Below are positions 43,268 through 55,055 of a DNA stretch of 64,000 nt, piece after piece (position 1 is the first letter of the stretch; each line of letters starts with the position of its first letter). Source of the DNA: Athripsodes cinereus. Lineage: Eukaryota; Arthropoda; Insecta; Trichoptera; Leptoceridae. Both the position numbers and the translations under genes were made by a program. The DNA lies in the NCBI GenBank assembly GCA_947579605.1, contig OX388307.1, forward strand, positions 27,443,237-27,507,236, given 5' to 3'. The notes beneath the pieces are model-generated. The model did no database searches and was not told the origin of the DNA. It saw only the letters and a list, made by a program, of their open reading frames with translations.

Positions 43268-43586
43268 ATGCTGTGCGCCGGCGCACCCAGCAGAGACCTG
43301 TAATCTCCGTAATACAGGAGAGACGATGGTCCTGGCTGGGACATGTTTTGAGAATGCCTAATGATAGTTGGCCAAAAAGAGCACTGTTTTTCCGTCCGCA
43401 GGGGTTCCGTCGGCCCGGGCGTCCCTCTTTCACAATACACCGTTCCTATGACAACGATATCAGAGCGCAAGGAATGTCGTGGAAAGAGGTGACGCAATTG
43501 GCACAGAGACGCTCTGAATGGAGGAGGCTGGTTTCTGCCCTGTGCTCCCGAGAGGAGCGTTGAGGGCGATGATGATGATGATGATG
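43268..43586 (+). mobile_element. LINE-E: short young LINE-A family insertion
   Basis: The 11-bp direct repeat ATCTACGAATG at 43257-43267 and 43587-43597 brackets a 5'-truncated copy of the last ~310 bp of LINE-A. It is about 98 percent identical to 5974-6280 and ends in a GAT-repeat tail. AATG at the left junction is shared by target and element (microhomology at the 5' join). It encodes the last ~95 codons in an open frame, with CAG where LINE-A has TAG. Confidence 0.93.
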
Positions 43587-43694
43587 ATCTACGAATGGCA
43601 ATAAATTCAAATATTAAACTAATTAAGCGAATCTATGCTATAATTTAAAGTTGAGTGTCTATATTATCTTGTGGAGTCTTACTTTTCTGTAAGT

Positions 43695-43860
43695 TTTCGA
43701 ATATAAGACAACTAACATCTACAACTTAGCGATGAGGCATATCCCTCATTCTGAATGTCTAATTTTTATAAACACGGAGAGGAATAATCCTACATATAAA
43801 TGTATGTTTATTAACGTAGTTTATCTGCTGGCACACATATTTTAAAGACGCAGTGACGGT
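43695..43860 (-). repeat. Dispersed repeat P, copy 6
   Basis: Reverse complement of P: TAAACATACATTTATATG, TAGACATTCAGAATGAGGG, CCTCATCGCTAAGTTGTAG, then TCGAAAACTTACAGAAA as in 1000-1015. Confidence 0.6.
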
Positions 43861-44311
43861 GTATAAGTGGTGTGTATATTTTTATTTATCAACTATTCAG
43901 CTCGCCAGTTTCTGAAATAAAGCATAATTATTCTAGTTTAGTTATTAATGGCAATATTATAGTTTTAAAAAAATCGTCATTCTTTTCCTACCGTTATCTA
44001 TAAAAGAACAAATAAAAAAAAACACAGAATATTTGATCATGTCTATGATAATTTTATTTTATCTCACATTTGGCTCCTCATATTTCTATGTAATTTATAT
44101 TTGCGAACAAAATTGATAGTAAGCACAGAGAAGTCAATGAGGCATATCAGATATATTTTAGAGAATATCATATCAAAGATAATATATATTTTACGAGTAG
44201 CGTTTACTTAAGGAAACAAAAGCTATAGAGAAGACAAATTTATATATATTCAGAAGCTAGAGAATACAATTTCTATTCATCTAAAAGCTCGGAAATATTT
44301 CTACAAATAAG

Positions 44312-44314
<3 letters not shown>

Positions 44315-44363
<49 letters not shown>
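44315..44363. repeat. (TA)n microsatellite
   Basis: About 49 bp of pure TA/AT repeat at the 3' end of the LINE fragment 44364-44720. It is probably the expanded tail of that element. Confidence 0.9.
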
Positions 44364-44365
<2 letters not shown>

Positions 44366-44720
44366 ACAATTTGTAAAGCGCCGTTTACTCATAACATGAC
44401 CTCAAGGGCGCCGTTTATCGTATCCATCACCCGAAACTCCCAGCAAAAAGGTGTGTCTTCAGTCCTCTTTTAAAACTCTCTCCATTCACCTCCTCTCGCA
44501 GACACAGAGGCAGCTTGTTCCAACATCTGGGACCCGCAACACTAAACGCTCTATCTCCAAAGCCTGTTTTGCGAGATCGAGATGGCTCAACAAGTCTGCA
44601 TTTTGCCTCACCCTGTGCTGAGCGAAGCATGAGCCGTCTTTCACTGATGGTCTCCATCTCGCACATCTCCGACAAATAAGATGGTGATACTCCCTTCAAG
44701 CCGAAAACACCATCACACAT
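44364..44720 (-). pseudogene. L2/CR1-like LINE C-terminus with 3' region
   Basis: The minus strand has 97 open codons ending in GDRAFSVAGPRCWNKLPL, then CLREEVNGESFKRGLKTHLF. This G-D-R-x-F-x-x-x-G-P-x-x-W-N-x-L-P..F[KR]..LKTHLF pattern is the extreme C-terminus of CR1/L2-clade proteins. The 3' region carries GGCGCCGTTTAT twice (44385 and 44408 areas, minus strand GCGCC words) and then the TA tail. A more decayed relative is at 49185-49680. Confidence 0.8.
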
Positions 44721-46441
44721 ATCTTAAGTATTCTTATTATTCGCACATAGCAATATGTATAGATAAATTTATTCTAATCTCAAATACACTTTCAAGTTAT
44801 GTTTCTAAATTATATTTTAATAAGACTATTAAAAGCAGCTGGTGCCTGCATGTATTATAATTATGTGCTTTACATAATTGTACTTAATACGTGCTTTTCA
44901 GCATTCAAAATTGTTAGGACATGTGGAAGGTTTAAGGATATATGAATATTGTTATCTGGGTTAAGATTGATACACGCCTACCCACCCTTTAAAAATTGAT
45001 TAAATTATTTGATATTTTTTTTGGTAATTCTGAGTTAACCAATACATACTCGTATCAACACACTGTTTGTTTTTATATTTTTCTGGATTTTATCTATGCG
45101 AAGGATTTGTTTTAGTGATAGTTAATTCAAACCGTATTTTACGGGCAAAATATTATGCTTGTCTACTAGACTTAATTTAGTGAAAAATAGCAAACATCTT
45201 TGAAATAGTTTTCTGTTAAACTGTTGTATAAAGTATTTATTGTTTCTACAAAATCAAAAATATCTAAGAGAATAATAAATTGATTATCTTATTTAGTGAA
45301 AAGTATTATTTTAATCATTGAATAATTATACATACAGCATTTATTTAATACTGAGCATTTATTTTACATTTGATAAAATAAAATATAATTGAACTCTGTT
45401 TCTAAATTATTCATCAGAAAAACAAAGTCAAGCATAGAGAAAATCACAAATAGAAACAAACTAGAAAAAAGATATCTCAAAATACGCCTCACTACATTTA
45501 TCTTAAATATTACTTCATACATTATTCTATTGCCTACGGAACATTACACCCAGTTTCTATGAGATGTTCATTGAAGAAAAAATATAAAATTCATATGAAT
45601 TGACTCATAATATGTACGTAGGTATTTAATATTTCATTCCCAGGTTTCATGGAAATTATTTTCGTTCAATATCACCTTGTCCCCTTCAAGAGACTAAATT
45701 GAAAATTCAAAAGACAACTGTCAATTAGGCAAAGCTTATTTTACGTAAATGCTTTTTTTGAAATCTACACATACAAGCTTTGAATGACAAGTTATAAAAT
45801 TATGCGTAGGCAAATCTGAAAAACTCATTCCTATATTTTTGCATATAATATGTCTAAAAAGCTACATCCAAAGCCATATTCTCCAGATATTAAGACAGTA
45901 GAAAACACTCTTTACTCTTTTGCTTTACCGTAAAATAAATATACCTACATAAATCTTAACTTTGTACACTAAAAATATGAAGTTTTGAAATATTTAGAAT
46001 ATTTACTATTTTTTCTTACTGGATTGGGCACAACGCGTAGACAAACCGTACTTAGCGATCGACTACCTGGCGAATTTTACGACAATCTACCTACACGTAC
46101 TGTATAATTATGCGTTATTGTTGCAATTATTGTCGAAAATTCGTTTGTAGTCGTTTGCACTAAATAATTCACCGTTCACCAGTGACGTGACATTGGTGAA
46201 CGTTGTTCCTAAACACTTTAAAAATGATCATTTAAGCCAGCCTATAGCCAATTCGTATGTGTTGTGACAACTTTCTCACTTCTTCCGATTAGATTTAGCA
46301 CAATGTTACATTGTGTAAACATAGTTATCTAAACGAGATGTCTACATATTACATAGTTTTCGGTTGTGAAGGAATCATCAAAACAAAATTTATGATCTTG
46401 ATAGAAAATATTTTAAGAATATGGTTTTAAGTGACCCCTAA
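44721..46441. other. Intron sequence, nothing recognised
   Basis: 1.7 kb of AT-rich sequence without supported features. Confidence 0.45.
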
Positions 46442-46449
46442 TTAGATTT

Positions 46450-46823
46450 TAGTGATGTAACGAATATTCGTATTCGCATTCGCGAATATTCGCATATTTT
46501 AAAGTACCTATTCGCATTCGTATTCGCAAAAAAATATGCGAATGTTTTGCGAATATTATTTCGGTAATAAAGTATCGGATATTCGGTAAAAGTACCGGAT
46601 ACTTACCCGGTACAATGTAGAATAAGGTACTGCAAGAAAATGTTCTTAAAGGATACCGAGGAGTTATGAAATATTTTAAATTCCTATACCATTTTGAAAA
46701 TTCGGCGACGGGGGGGTAAAAGTTTTAATGATTGAGCAATATTGTAAAAATCTAAGCAAGTCAATATTCGCTATTCGCATCCGCATTCGCCAATTTCCAA
46801 AATCACACATTCGTACATCACTA
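46450..46823. mobile_element. hAT-like MITE, copy 3, with clean 8-bp duplication
   Basis: TTAGATTT at 46442-46449 and 46824-46831 is an exact 8-bp target duplication. The element starts TAGTGATGTAACGAATATTC and ends CATCACTA (one base lost in the right terminal repeat). It is alignable throughout to 13657-14008. TAG..CTA ends and an 8-bp duplication indicate hAT. No coding capacity. Confidence 0.9.
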
Positions 46824-46831
46824 TTAGATTT

Positions 46832-47399
46832 ACATAGTGTGAATGCCATCTGCAAAAAAGGGGTTTTCAGAAATAACGCATAAACATCTTTTTGAAAAGA
46901 CCTCTGGACGTTGTAAAAGTGAAATGACGTGAAATGTGTTAAAGTTTGAGAATTCTATTACAGAAGGTATAAAAAACGTAATATTGTCAGCACTTCTACG
47001 TCATACATACTACTGCCTATTATCCTGTTATTGAATTGAAAACCGATGAGTGGAGGAAATCGGTTTATCCTGCTGACAGTAAATTCAATATGAGATCAAA
47101 CACATATCCTCTACTTTACTTCAAAAATAAAGAGACATTTTTCTAGTAAGGCGTAAGACTTTTTATTTTATTATTACTTTTTGTATAGTTTTCACTCCTT
47201 CGTTCCTTTCAAAACATATATTTTGGTCATCTGGAATAAATTGGGTCGCCTATTCTTTTCCATAAATTTATTGATTACCGAGTGTGGAGTGTAACATCCA
47301 TATGTTCTCAATTTACGCACCTAATGTTTTGACTATTTACTATCCTTCTTGTGAGAGATGCCTACAAAGAAAATGTCTTGTAAAAATCAAGTATCTATA
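46832..47399. other. Intron sequence, nothing recognised
   Basis: AT-rich without supported features. Confidence 0.4.
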
Positions 47400-47560
47400 A
47401 AACGTCACAATACCGATTATTTTATATTTCCAACGTAATGAGATGGACGTCTTATTTTTATTGGCATGGAAAGAATGACCTGAACATTTTTTGAACGCAG
47501 TAAATCTTCTGGCTTTGCGACTTGAAAGAGATACCGTGATGATACTAAGAGAGGGAGACA
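47400..47560 (-). repeat. Dispersed repeat P, degraded copy 7
   Basis: It keeps, in reverse, CTTTCCATGCCAATAAAAAT, CGTCCATCTCATTACG and a TATCATCACGGTATCTC block. Confidence 0.5.
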
Positions 47561-48208
47561 TAAATAGTTATGTGTTTTCAACTATTTTTGTACCTAATTT
47601 TTATGTTACTTCTGTGTGCTGCGAATAAGACAAAGTAATCATACCTTTGAATTTATAGGTATAATGTTAATGATTTTCCTGGCAAAGATAGTCGTTTGCA
47701 ATTTCTCTGAATCTCCCTTTCTATTGCTCAAAGATTTACTTTGAATTTAAGTTTTGTTTATAACACTTTCCGTTTACAGCTAAGTTACATGGCATTCTAT
47801 TTCATGTAAAGAAAAAAGAAATATATTCAAAATAAAAATACTTTAATCATAATACAGTAATATTTTCTTGTATCAAAAAGGTTGCATACTTTTAGGAGTC
47901 CGTACTAATGTAATTATGATACACCTAAATTCGGCGCTCACATTATTAAAATTTAACGTTTTAATTCCTTGTAATATTTCTCAAAAGTAAACTTATCTTT
48001 TAAGGTTCACTTTCATATTTACGTGAAGTTCGCATTGTTATGTTAAAGCATATTCGTATTACACGTGGAAGATACTGATTTGCTGTTATTTCTGCTAATA
48101 AATGGATATCCTTAAGTTTTGTTTAAACTTTCTTTAATTATTAATTTATACAAAATAAAAGATATATTGTATTTTCCACTAAAATAACTTTTCTTTTATT
48201 GTTCACAG
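47561..48208. other. Intron sequence before receptor exon 3
   Basis: AT-rich, ending in TTCTTTTATTGTTCACAG, a good acceptor. Confidence 0.5.
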
Positions 48209-48391
48209 AAATGCGCGGAAGCTGTTGTGAGTGATAAACAAGTATACAGAACCTTTGCAAGAACTCTTCCGCCATCCAGCAAAGTATCGAAAAGCGTTGT
48301 GGCACTGCTAAAGGCATTCGAATGGACTCAGTTTGCTGTGGTTTCAGGATCTAGACCAGCATGGGGGAGCAATCAGATGGAAGCTATTAAG
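48209..48391 (+). CDS. Receptor guanylate cyclase exon (ligand-binding domain, part 3)
   Basis: Acceptor TTGTTCACAG, donor AAG before GTAATG. 61 codons, phase 0 at both ends, continuing exon 2 (ISY then KCAEAVVSDKQVYRTFARTL). The text PPSSKVSKSVVALLKAFEWT then QFAVVSG covers the segment linking the two lobes of the binding domain. T-F-[AV]-R-T-x-P-[PS] and a following W-x-x-[FV] are conserved across natriuretic-peptide and insect receptor cyclases. The Cys of KC is the likely disulphide partner of the exon 2 Cys. The next exon is not seen before 64000. The donor GTAATG is slightly weak. Confidence 0.9.
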
Positions 48392-49184
48392 GTAATGACA
48401 GTGTTTATTATTAACTTATAATCGAACAAAACTTACAACATGAGAAGTTGATAACAACGAGTCATAAGCTGTTCCTGTTTCAAATATTTGAAATTCAAAT
48501 AAAAAAAAATTGTCACAAAAGCACTCTTATCTAGAAGCAAAACTACTACTACTAATATGTTCGCTTTTTTAATTAAGTAAAATTGAATGATACCGCAAAA
48601 GTTATAATTAAATTTCTTTTATGGTACTTAATTCGTTTGATTGAAAAGCGCAGAATTGAATATTCTCAAATAGAAAAAACGGTATTCATGTAACGGTAAA
48701 AATAATTAATGGTTACAATTATTATCCATCAATTCTAAAACATTTATAGAGTTTCGGTTGAAATCATAATCAAATATTAAGAAAATAATGTAAAATAATA
48801 TTTCATTCTTTCCTTACCAATATTCAGACTATTTATTTATTTAAATATGAAGGTAGCTTTGTCTTCGAAATATTTCCTCCGTTATTCCTTTTCCATGAAT
48901 CACTTACATATTAAAATATTATACGGTGTTGTTTTAGTAAAATAATAATATAAACCCTTTAGCGGTATCGTATTTCTCGGTGAAAATTCAAGGCTTGGTA
49001 GAGATTTTGTCATCTTTGATGCGCAATTTCACGAATTTGACATATTAAACGCTGTTTATTTATTACATATTGTACACTGCCTTGATATATTCAAACTGTT
49101 TAATGTTTTAGTTCTATGAATATATGTCTTTTTTTGTATGAAATGTAATGAAAAATAGTTTATGATTATAATAATAATGGAGAG
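48392..49184. other. Intron after receptor exon 3, nothing recognised
   Basis: AT-rich without supported features. Confidence 0.45.
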
Positions 49185-49680
49185 TATTTAAAGCGCCATT
49201 TTTGTGCCATAGAACCTCGAGGACGCTGTACATGATATTGTTTTATCTTCAACAAAGTTGTTTGAGTCAAGAATTAAAATTTAAATACAAAATAGTACAA
49301 CATATACATATAATCTCAGATACATAATAAATGTATCTGCGATGGAAATAAAAACAAAATAATGCAATAAACATAAACATAAAAATTATTACAGAGGTTA
49401 AAAAAGTTTGAAAATGCACGTTTTGAGATTCCTTTTAAAAGCCTAGAAGTTGGCAGCACACCTGAGCTTCGGAGGCAGTCTATTCCACATACAGATTAGG
49501 GGCAGAAACAGAGAAAGCGCGGTCACCGTAACCAGTTAAGCATCCCCTCTGTGGAACCTCCAGTTCATGCGCCGCACTCTGTGCTGACCTCAGGGCACGT
49601 CGCCTCTCTCCCAAACTTCTTAGAGTGCACATATCTCTAATTTATGTGGGGATCGTGTCATTTAGAGCCTTATTGACAAA
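49185..49680 (-). repeat. Decayed L2/CR1-like LINE C-terminus
   Basis: GGCAGTCTATTCCACATACAG, CTGTGCTGACCTCAGGGCACG and CGCCATTTTTGTGCCATAG follow the order of 44364-44720 with frameshifts. Same strand and family. Confidence 0.6.
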
Positions 49681-50044
49681 AGCACACTATCAATAAAAGT
49701 GAAATGCATCAATTCGTATTGCGATTGTATTTATGGGATGTTTGTTATGCGTGGAGTTCTTGGCGAAGAATTGATCTCCCACTCTATTCCGTGAGCTTAT
49801 GAGTGTCTTGTAAAAGGCAGGTTTCAGGAACAAATTAAAAAAGTACATCTCAAATTCAGATTGATCAGCCACCCGATTTTTTTTTATTGACAGGGAGAGG
49901 ACAAAATGCATGTTAGTATTATAGTTATATACTTTTTGTAGTGATATTTTCCATGAAATCTCCGAGAAAAAATAGGTCTCCTTTTCATTTATGCAAATTT
50001 TTGTGTGTTTTATAAAAACCAGGTATTTTTTTTTAAATATCTTG
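49681..50044. other. Intron sequence, nothing recognised
   Basis: AT-rich without supported features. Confidence 0.4.
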
Positions 50045-50150
50045 AATATATGCCACCAGTCCTGAATCTTTTGTTTATTGGCACGAAGAGAAATACCTGT
50101 ATGTGTATTAATCGCGGCTGGTTTGCTAGCTACTCCACATAACGATAGAT
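50045..50150 (-). repeat. Dispersed repeat P, copy 8 (partial)
   Basis: TCCTGAATCTTTTGTTTATTG, GGCACGAAGAGAAATACCTG and TGTGTATTAATCGCGGCTGG are the reverse of P blocks. Confidence 0.5.
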
Positions 50151-50519
50151 AGGTAAATTCATTGTAATTTGAAAGACCCTCGAGTCATTTAATAACGAAA
50201 TAAATATATAAAGAAACAAATTAATTGTTTCAGTTATTTGTATTACCTACGTCTTATCTTGTCTTGGAGATAATTATTTTATGTTAAAAACTGTAAGACA
50301 TTGTACATTAATACAAATTAAAAGTCACATAACATCAAACTTTAGCAATTACTATCAAATCTAAAAGTTTTCACTCAAAATGGTTTAATTAATAGTGTTT
50401 CTGACTTTCAAACACTATGAATATTATTTAAGTGATTAATAATATACCCAAATGTTTGCCATTCAACGGTCCATTCTAGGGACCATAATATAGATTATTT
50501 GTCGATGTACACGTAGTAG

Positions 50520-50930
50520 AATTCCATAATTAGGTAAATTGGAACAAGTGTTTCTTTCTACTTCAAATTATTGAACACGAGAGAGACGTCTTTTGTATTG
50601 TCGAGAGTATAATATTTTCTTTAAACATAATACAAATTAATAAGTAAATAATACACATTTTCAATTAATTGTATTGTTCATAGTAGCTCAGAAAATAACT
50701 TAATAATAAATTTCTCTTGTATTACTATATAACCGGTTGAATAGTTTTAAATAATTCAGATTGATAAGTCGATCTGATAAGTCGAAAGACGTCTCTCCCA
50801 TGCTCAATGATTTATAGTGGATAGAAATACTTGTTTCAAAGAAACACTCTACCATAACCAATAATAATTATTAGTTGAAAGAAACACTTGTTTCAATTTA
50901 ATTTACCTACAATTTAAAAGTTGGGAATTT
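50520..50930. mobile_element. Large degraded foldback element F7, related to F6
   Basis: Inverted ends share GAACAAGTGTTTCTTTCTAC (left, 50542 area) and GAAAGAAACACTTGTTTCAA (right, 50878 area). Inside are two outward-facing AAAGACGTCTCTC words (50583 and 50782 areas), as in F6, but the hammerhead-like 5' half is lost. Confidence 0.6.
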
Positions 50931-51508
50931 TTCTCTATCCGCTTAGCTTTAGTAACTTCTCACTGATTACCCGCTAATTTTCAAACTCCAATATATAATT
51001 ACTTACCTTTTTCTTATTTTTACAACACTTGCAAGAAATTCATTAAAATCGAACCCTCTTAAGCAATTGAGTAAATATTAAACACTTGTATAGTTCTTCC
51101 AAGGCACTTCATTGAAGCCGGCTGTCAAGATCTTCCGCTCTACTTATCAAACAAGCATAACAAGGTATCAGCTTAGCAAGGCGGCATTATTCCTAAACAG
51201 TGATTATATCAAGTAGATAATTAAATAAATCTATTTATCCGTCTAAAATATTTTTTTAAGACAAAATATTATCTAAAAATGATTCTAAATAACAAAGTTT
51301 TAAATCATTGTTTTAATAGTTTTATAAAGATAATTGTTATTTGAGTGTTAAATAATTTTCAAACTAATTACAAATTTAAAAATATATGAATTAGTGAATG
51401 AAATTTGTGACAATTTATAATACTTTCAATTAGAACTCACATAATTGTTTCACATTTTAATGAAATTTGTGACAATCACAAATGCATTCAAAATTTTATA
51501 ATAGTTAA
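50931..51508. other. Intron sequence, nothing recognised
   Basis: AT-rich without supported features. Confidence 0.4.
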
Positions 51509-51684
51509 TTTTTTTTTAAAGATATATCTGGGTTTTGTTATAAACCCAAATACAACCTTATACACCTTTCACAGTAAACTAAAAGCTTTTTTTCGTGAAA
51601 GGGGAGTTTGCCGGCACCTGGGATCGAACCTCAGATCCCTTGTTCACAAGGCCGAGACTCTACCTCAAGGCTACCGACGAACTC
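51509..51684 (-). mobile_element. tRNA-derived SINE, family S, copy 2
   Basis: Reverse of copy 1: T run at 51509-51517, GATATATCTGGGTTTTG, GGAGTTTGCCGGCACCTGGG, GATCGAACC (altered B box) and CGAGACTCTACCTCAAGGC. Confidence 0.85.
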
Positions 51685-52976
51685 ATGTCAAAATAAGAAA
51701 ATATATTAAAATTAGATAAAAGCAATAAATAAATAAATAAAATAAAAAAAAAACTCAAAATGCGCCTTTCCGTTGGTTCGATCACAAAACGGCACGTAAT
51801 AAATAGTCTAGATGATTATTATTAATACCAAATAGGTATACTATAACCCAACACGTTACGATATCACATATATAATTATGGACAATTTACACAGATCGAG
51901 TTAGTCCCAAATTAATCGCTAAATTGATAATGGTAAGTTCCTAATTCGTGATGAGCGATTTATTAAATACTTGAAGATAAAGCTATTCCCATTGATTTAC
52001 AAGATAAAGATAAATTGTGTCGTTATGAAATTCGATATTTGAAAATAATGTGACATATTCTTAGTATTTCTAATAAAACCAATAAACTTATTCCATCACT
52101 CTATTTGACGCCTCAAGGATAAGAATGTATTAGATACAGGATCATCTTCAAGGATTTTTAATTAAATACGCTTTAACGTTATCAAAAACAATTTTCCAAC
52201 GCTTGGCACATGTCTATATCATTTTTATTATTATATTATGATATGTCATAAATATGTTGACAAGCCTTAAAATTTACAAACTCATGTATGTAGAGATAAT
52301 ATAAAATAATATTAGTTTTTTGACAATGAAGATTTGCTTAGGGATAAAATATACAATAGAAGAAAGATGTTCGACCTTTTAGAGGTTGTTTATTATTGTA
52401 TTTAAATTGTATTATTTTAGAGTTTCTGAAATGTAGTTTCAACTTATCTTAAGTGTGCAACGTATATTAATATTTGTCTGTGAAGTGTCCAAAGTGAAAT
52501 ACCTCTACTGAAACTTCACACATAAACGTGTAGCATTCTAAGCAATTTATTATTCACATACATATCTCATTAGCACGAATATCAGTTTCGTGCTAACTGC
52601 ACGTAATTATGGAACAATATAATTTAATATTAAATAATTTGTATCATATCTGATGTACCTACCTAATCACAACCATGATATGCATGCTAATTGTTTTCTC
52701 AAGGCAGACTAGTATTGTGAGATAAAACATGCAGTATATCAAAATACTCGTTTAATATTTATCTTATAAAAATTTCTGTCCCATCAACACATTTTTTTAT
52801 AGTTGAATAAAACGCTTGTTCAAGTTTATCTATTAGTTTCCTTACCATCATTTTAATTTTTACATAATTAAAACACTTATAAACAGCTCGATTGGAGTAA
52901 CTTACATAATTAGAATTGAATGAGAATGTATATGGTCTTAAGCTTTCACGACCAACGTCACTAGCGAAAAAAATTC
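51685..52976. other. AT-rich sequence, nothing recognised
   Basis: It contains a short run of AAATAAATAAATAA at 51726-51743, perhaps a LINE tail remnant. Otherwise no feature. Confidence 0.4.
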
Positions 52977-53063
52977 TTCTGGGCTGAGTTGTCGTGGTCT
53001 CCCATATAGGTACCTATATAAATTGCCCTGGAGACCAAGCCCACTCAGCCTGGAATTAAACTT
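52977..53063. repeat. Imperfect hairpin, MITE-like
   Basis: TTCTGGGCTGAG and GTGGTCTCC on the left mirror GGAGACCA and CTCAGCCTGGAA on the right, around a TATAGGTACCTATA palindrome. No target duplication was resolved. Confidence 0.55.
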
Positions 53064-53593
53064 TTTTTTTACATTTATTATAAATTTGAATATAAAAAAC
53101 TGGAAAACTAGCTATTATTTGAACTAACTAAGAAACTAATGTATCGAGTTACATTTTCCAAAATAGATTATTAACTATTATTAATACACATTCTTTGACG
53201 ATTGTGGGAGGTAACCTATAATAATATTCTTATGTTTATTGATATTTAATATGTCTACTGATTGAAATAAACTATTTACGTAAGTTTCGTGAGGCTATTT
53301 ATGAATCGATATCTTTACAAAATTACATAAAAAAAAATTGACAATAAGGAGTTCTCCCAAAAATATCCGTGAATAAATTGATAACCCATGAATTTTTATT
53401 GAGAATTAGATTTTATGGATAGGTATTTAACTCTTCTACCTACTTCTTTCGCCCTTTTACATTCCTCTAGGCAATACTGGCAAAAAACTAATAAATACAT
53501 AAATATCTCTGTGAATTCATCATGCTTCACCTTTATTACTCATAGTTCTTTTAACATTTTCTAATTTATTTGTAAATTAATATCTTATAAAAC

Positions 53594-53766
53594 GAAACAC
53601 GATATATAGTTATTCCACTATAGACTTTATTTATTTTTGCGAGCCGGCTTTCAACTACTTCCGCTCTCATCGTCAGGCAAAAGTAAAGCTCTTGAAAGGA
53701 AGCTCTTGAGAGCCGGCTCGCAAAAATAAATAAAGTCAATAGTGGAATAACTATATATCGTGTTTC
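53594..53766. mobile_element. Foldback element F5, 56-bp arms
   Basis: 53594-53649 and 53711-53766 are inverted copies with one mismatch. The centre and left arm carry a full hammerhead-like motif on the minus strand. Confidence 0.88.
53635..53682 (-). ncRNA. Hammerhead-like ribozyme motif in F5
   Basis: Minus strand 53682 to 53635: TTTTGC, CTGACGA, T, a 16-nt helix II region (weak pairing AGC/GTT), GAA, the 8-base palindrome AGCCGGCT, C, GCAAAA. Helix I (TTTTGC/GCAAAA) is a perfect 6 bp, and the cleavage residue would be C, the usual hammerhead base. The core is complete. Confidence 0.65.
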
Positions 53767-54639
53767 ATTTTAAAAATTATTAATATGAACTTCCACCAAT
53801 AACCGTCGGTCGATAAATTAAACTTTATCTTATCAAACGTTATATCTATATCAGTGTGGAGCCCAGCGATCTTACTGTGTGTAATCAACATACAACTCGT
53901 CCTCTTTGAGCCATTTAAATTCATATTCAGTATTAGTAGGATACTTATGCCATTAATATCGTTTTGTCATATTTATTCTCCGCTACTATAGGAATGAAAT
54001 TCGCACATCCTAATCGGAATTATTTTTATCATTGCTTAAAGGTCACTTTTAAAATACTTAGAATAGATTAGTAAAAACTTTACAAATTATTCAATATTTA
54101 AACTTCTAGAATTGATGTTTAGATAAGAAGTTTCATGAAATCATTATTTGTATCTATAATTTATTATTTAACGAATAACTTTGAATTTCTAAATTGAATT
54201 AAATAAATAAATATTTTCGTTTCTATTTGACTTCGAGTCTTCACAGAAAAACATATTGATTACTTACGCGAGTTATAAAAGGAATATTATAACGAAGTAA
54301 TAATCTATTCGTTGTTTTTTTGAAAATAAGTAAATATTTATATTGTATTAACTTACCACGAGTAATTACTGCAGCACTAGTAATTTTCTTTGTAATTTAA
54401 ACTTCTCCATGAATAAAATATATAACTTGCTTCTCATCATGACGTTTCGAGTTGAAGATAATCATCCATCACTCAGAATCCTTTCATTTGCTTTCTGTCG
54501 AGCATGAAGACAATTGAAATTTTCAATTAAAATTAAGAATCTATTGCTTCCGAAAACTAAAATACGTTTGATTGAATTAATATTCTTGAAACGAATATCA
54601 AAATACTAGATTACGGAGGTATTCAACACACGGTTTGTT
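53767..54639. other. AT-rich sequence, nothing recognised
   Basis: No supported feature. Confidence 0.4.
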
Positions 54640-55055
54640 ATTTTTACAATTAACAATTGTATGAGGTTAATTATGTAAATTCAACACAATCATGAAACTA
54701 TTTTATATCTATGACTAGCTTATTTTGACACACCATAATTGACTCATTATATAGACCTTTTTTATTGATTCTTATTGTTTTGTTTTTATTTTGATCTTGG
54801 CATTTGACTTATGAATTTGCAATGTACCTGTATGATTGTTTTGTTGTTGTTGTTGTCAGTCATACTTTTTGTAAACATGTTAAGGGTTCACGGCGTATAT
54901 GATTTTAAATAAATAAATAAATAAAAAGACAACGTAAAAGCACTCCGCACGACAAGGTTAGGTATGCGGGTTCAAGTCCCGTCCGGGGCACTACCGGATA
55001 AGGTGACGTTGTCTTTTCTAAGCCTTATATGGTTGTTTTATGTGTTAAATTTACA
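54640..55055. mobile_element. Composite foldback repeat with LINE tail and tRNA-like block
   Basis: The left edge (GTATGAGGTTAATTATGTAA, ATTCAACACA) is mirrored at the right edge (TATGTGTTAAATTTACAA). Between lie a LINE-like tail (GGTTCACGGCGTATATG, then TAAATAAATAAATAAATA, 54880-54924) and a tRNA-like B box GCGGGTTCAAGTCCCGTC (54967-54984). A second inverted pair, AAAGACAACGT and ACGTTGTCTTT, flanks the tRNA-like block. Related pieces are at 33885-33960 and 13250-13275. Confidence 0.55.
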
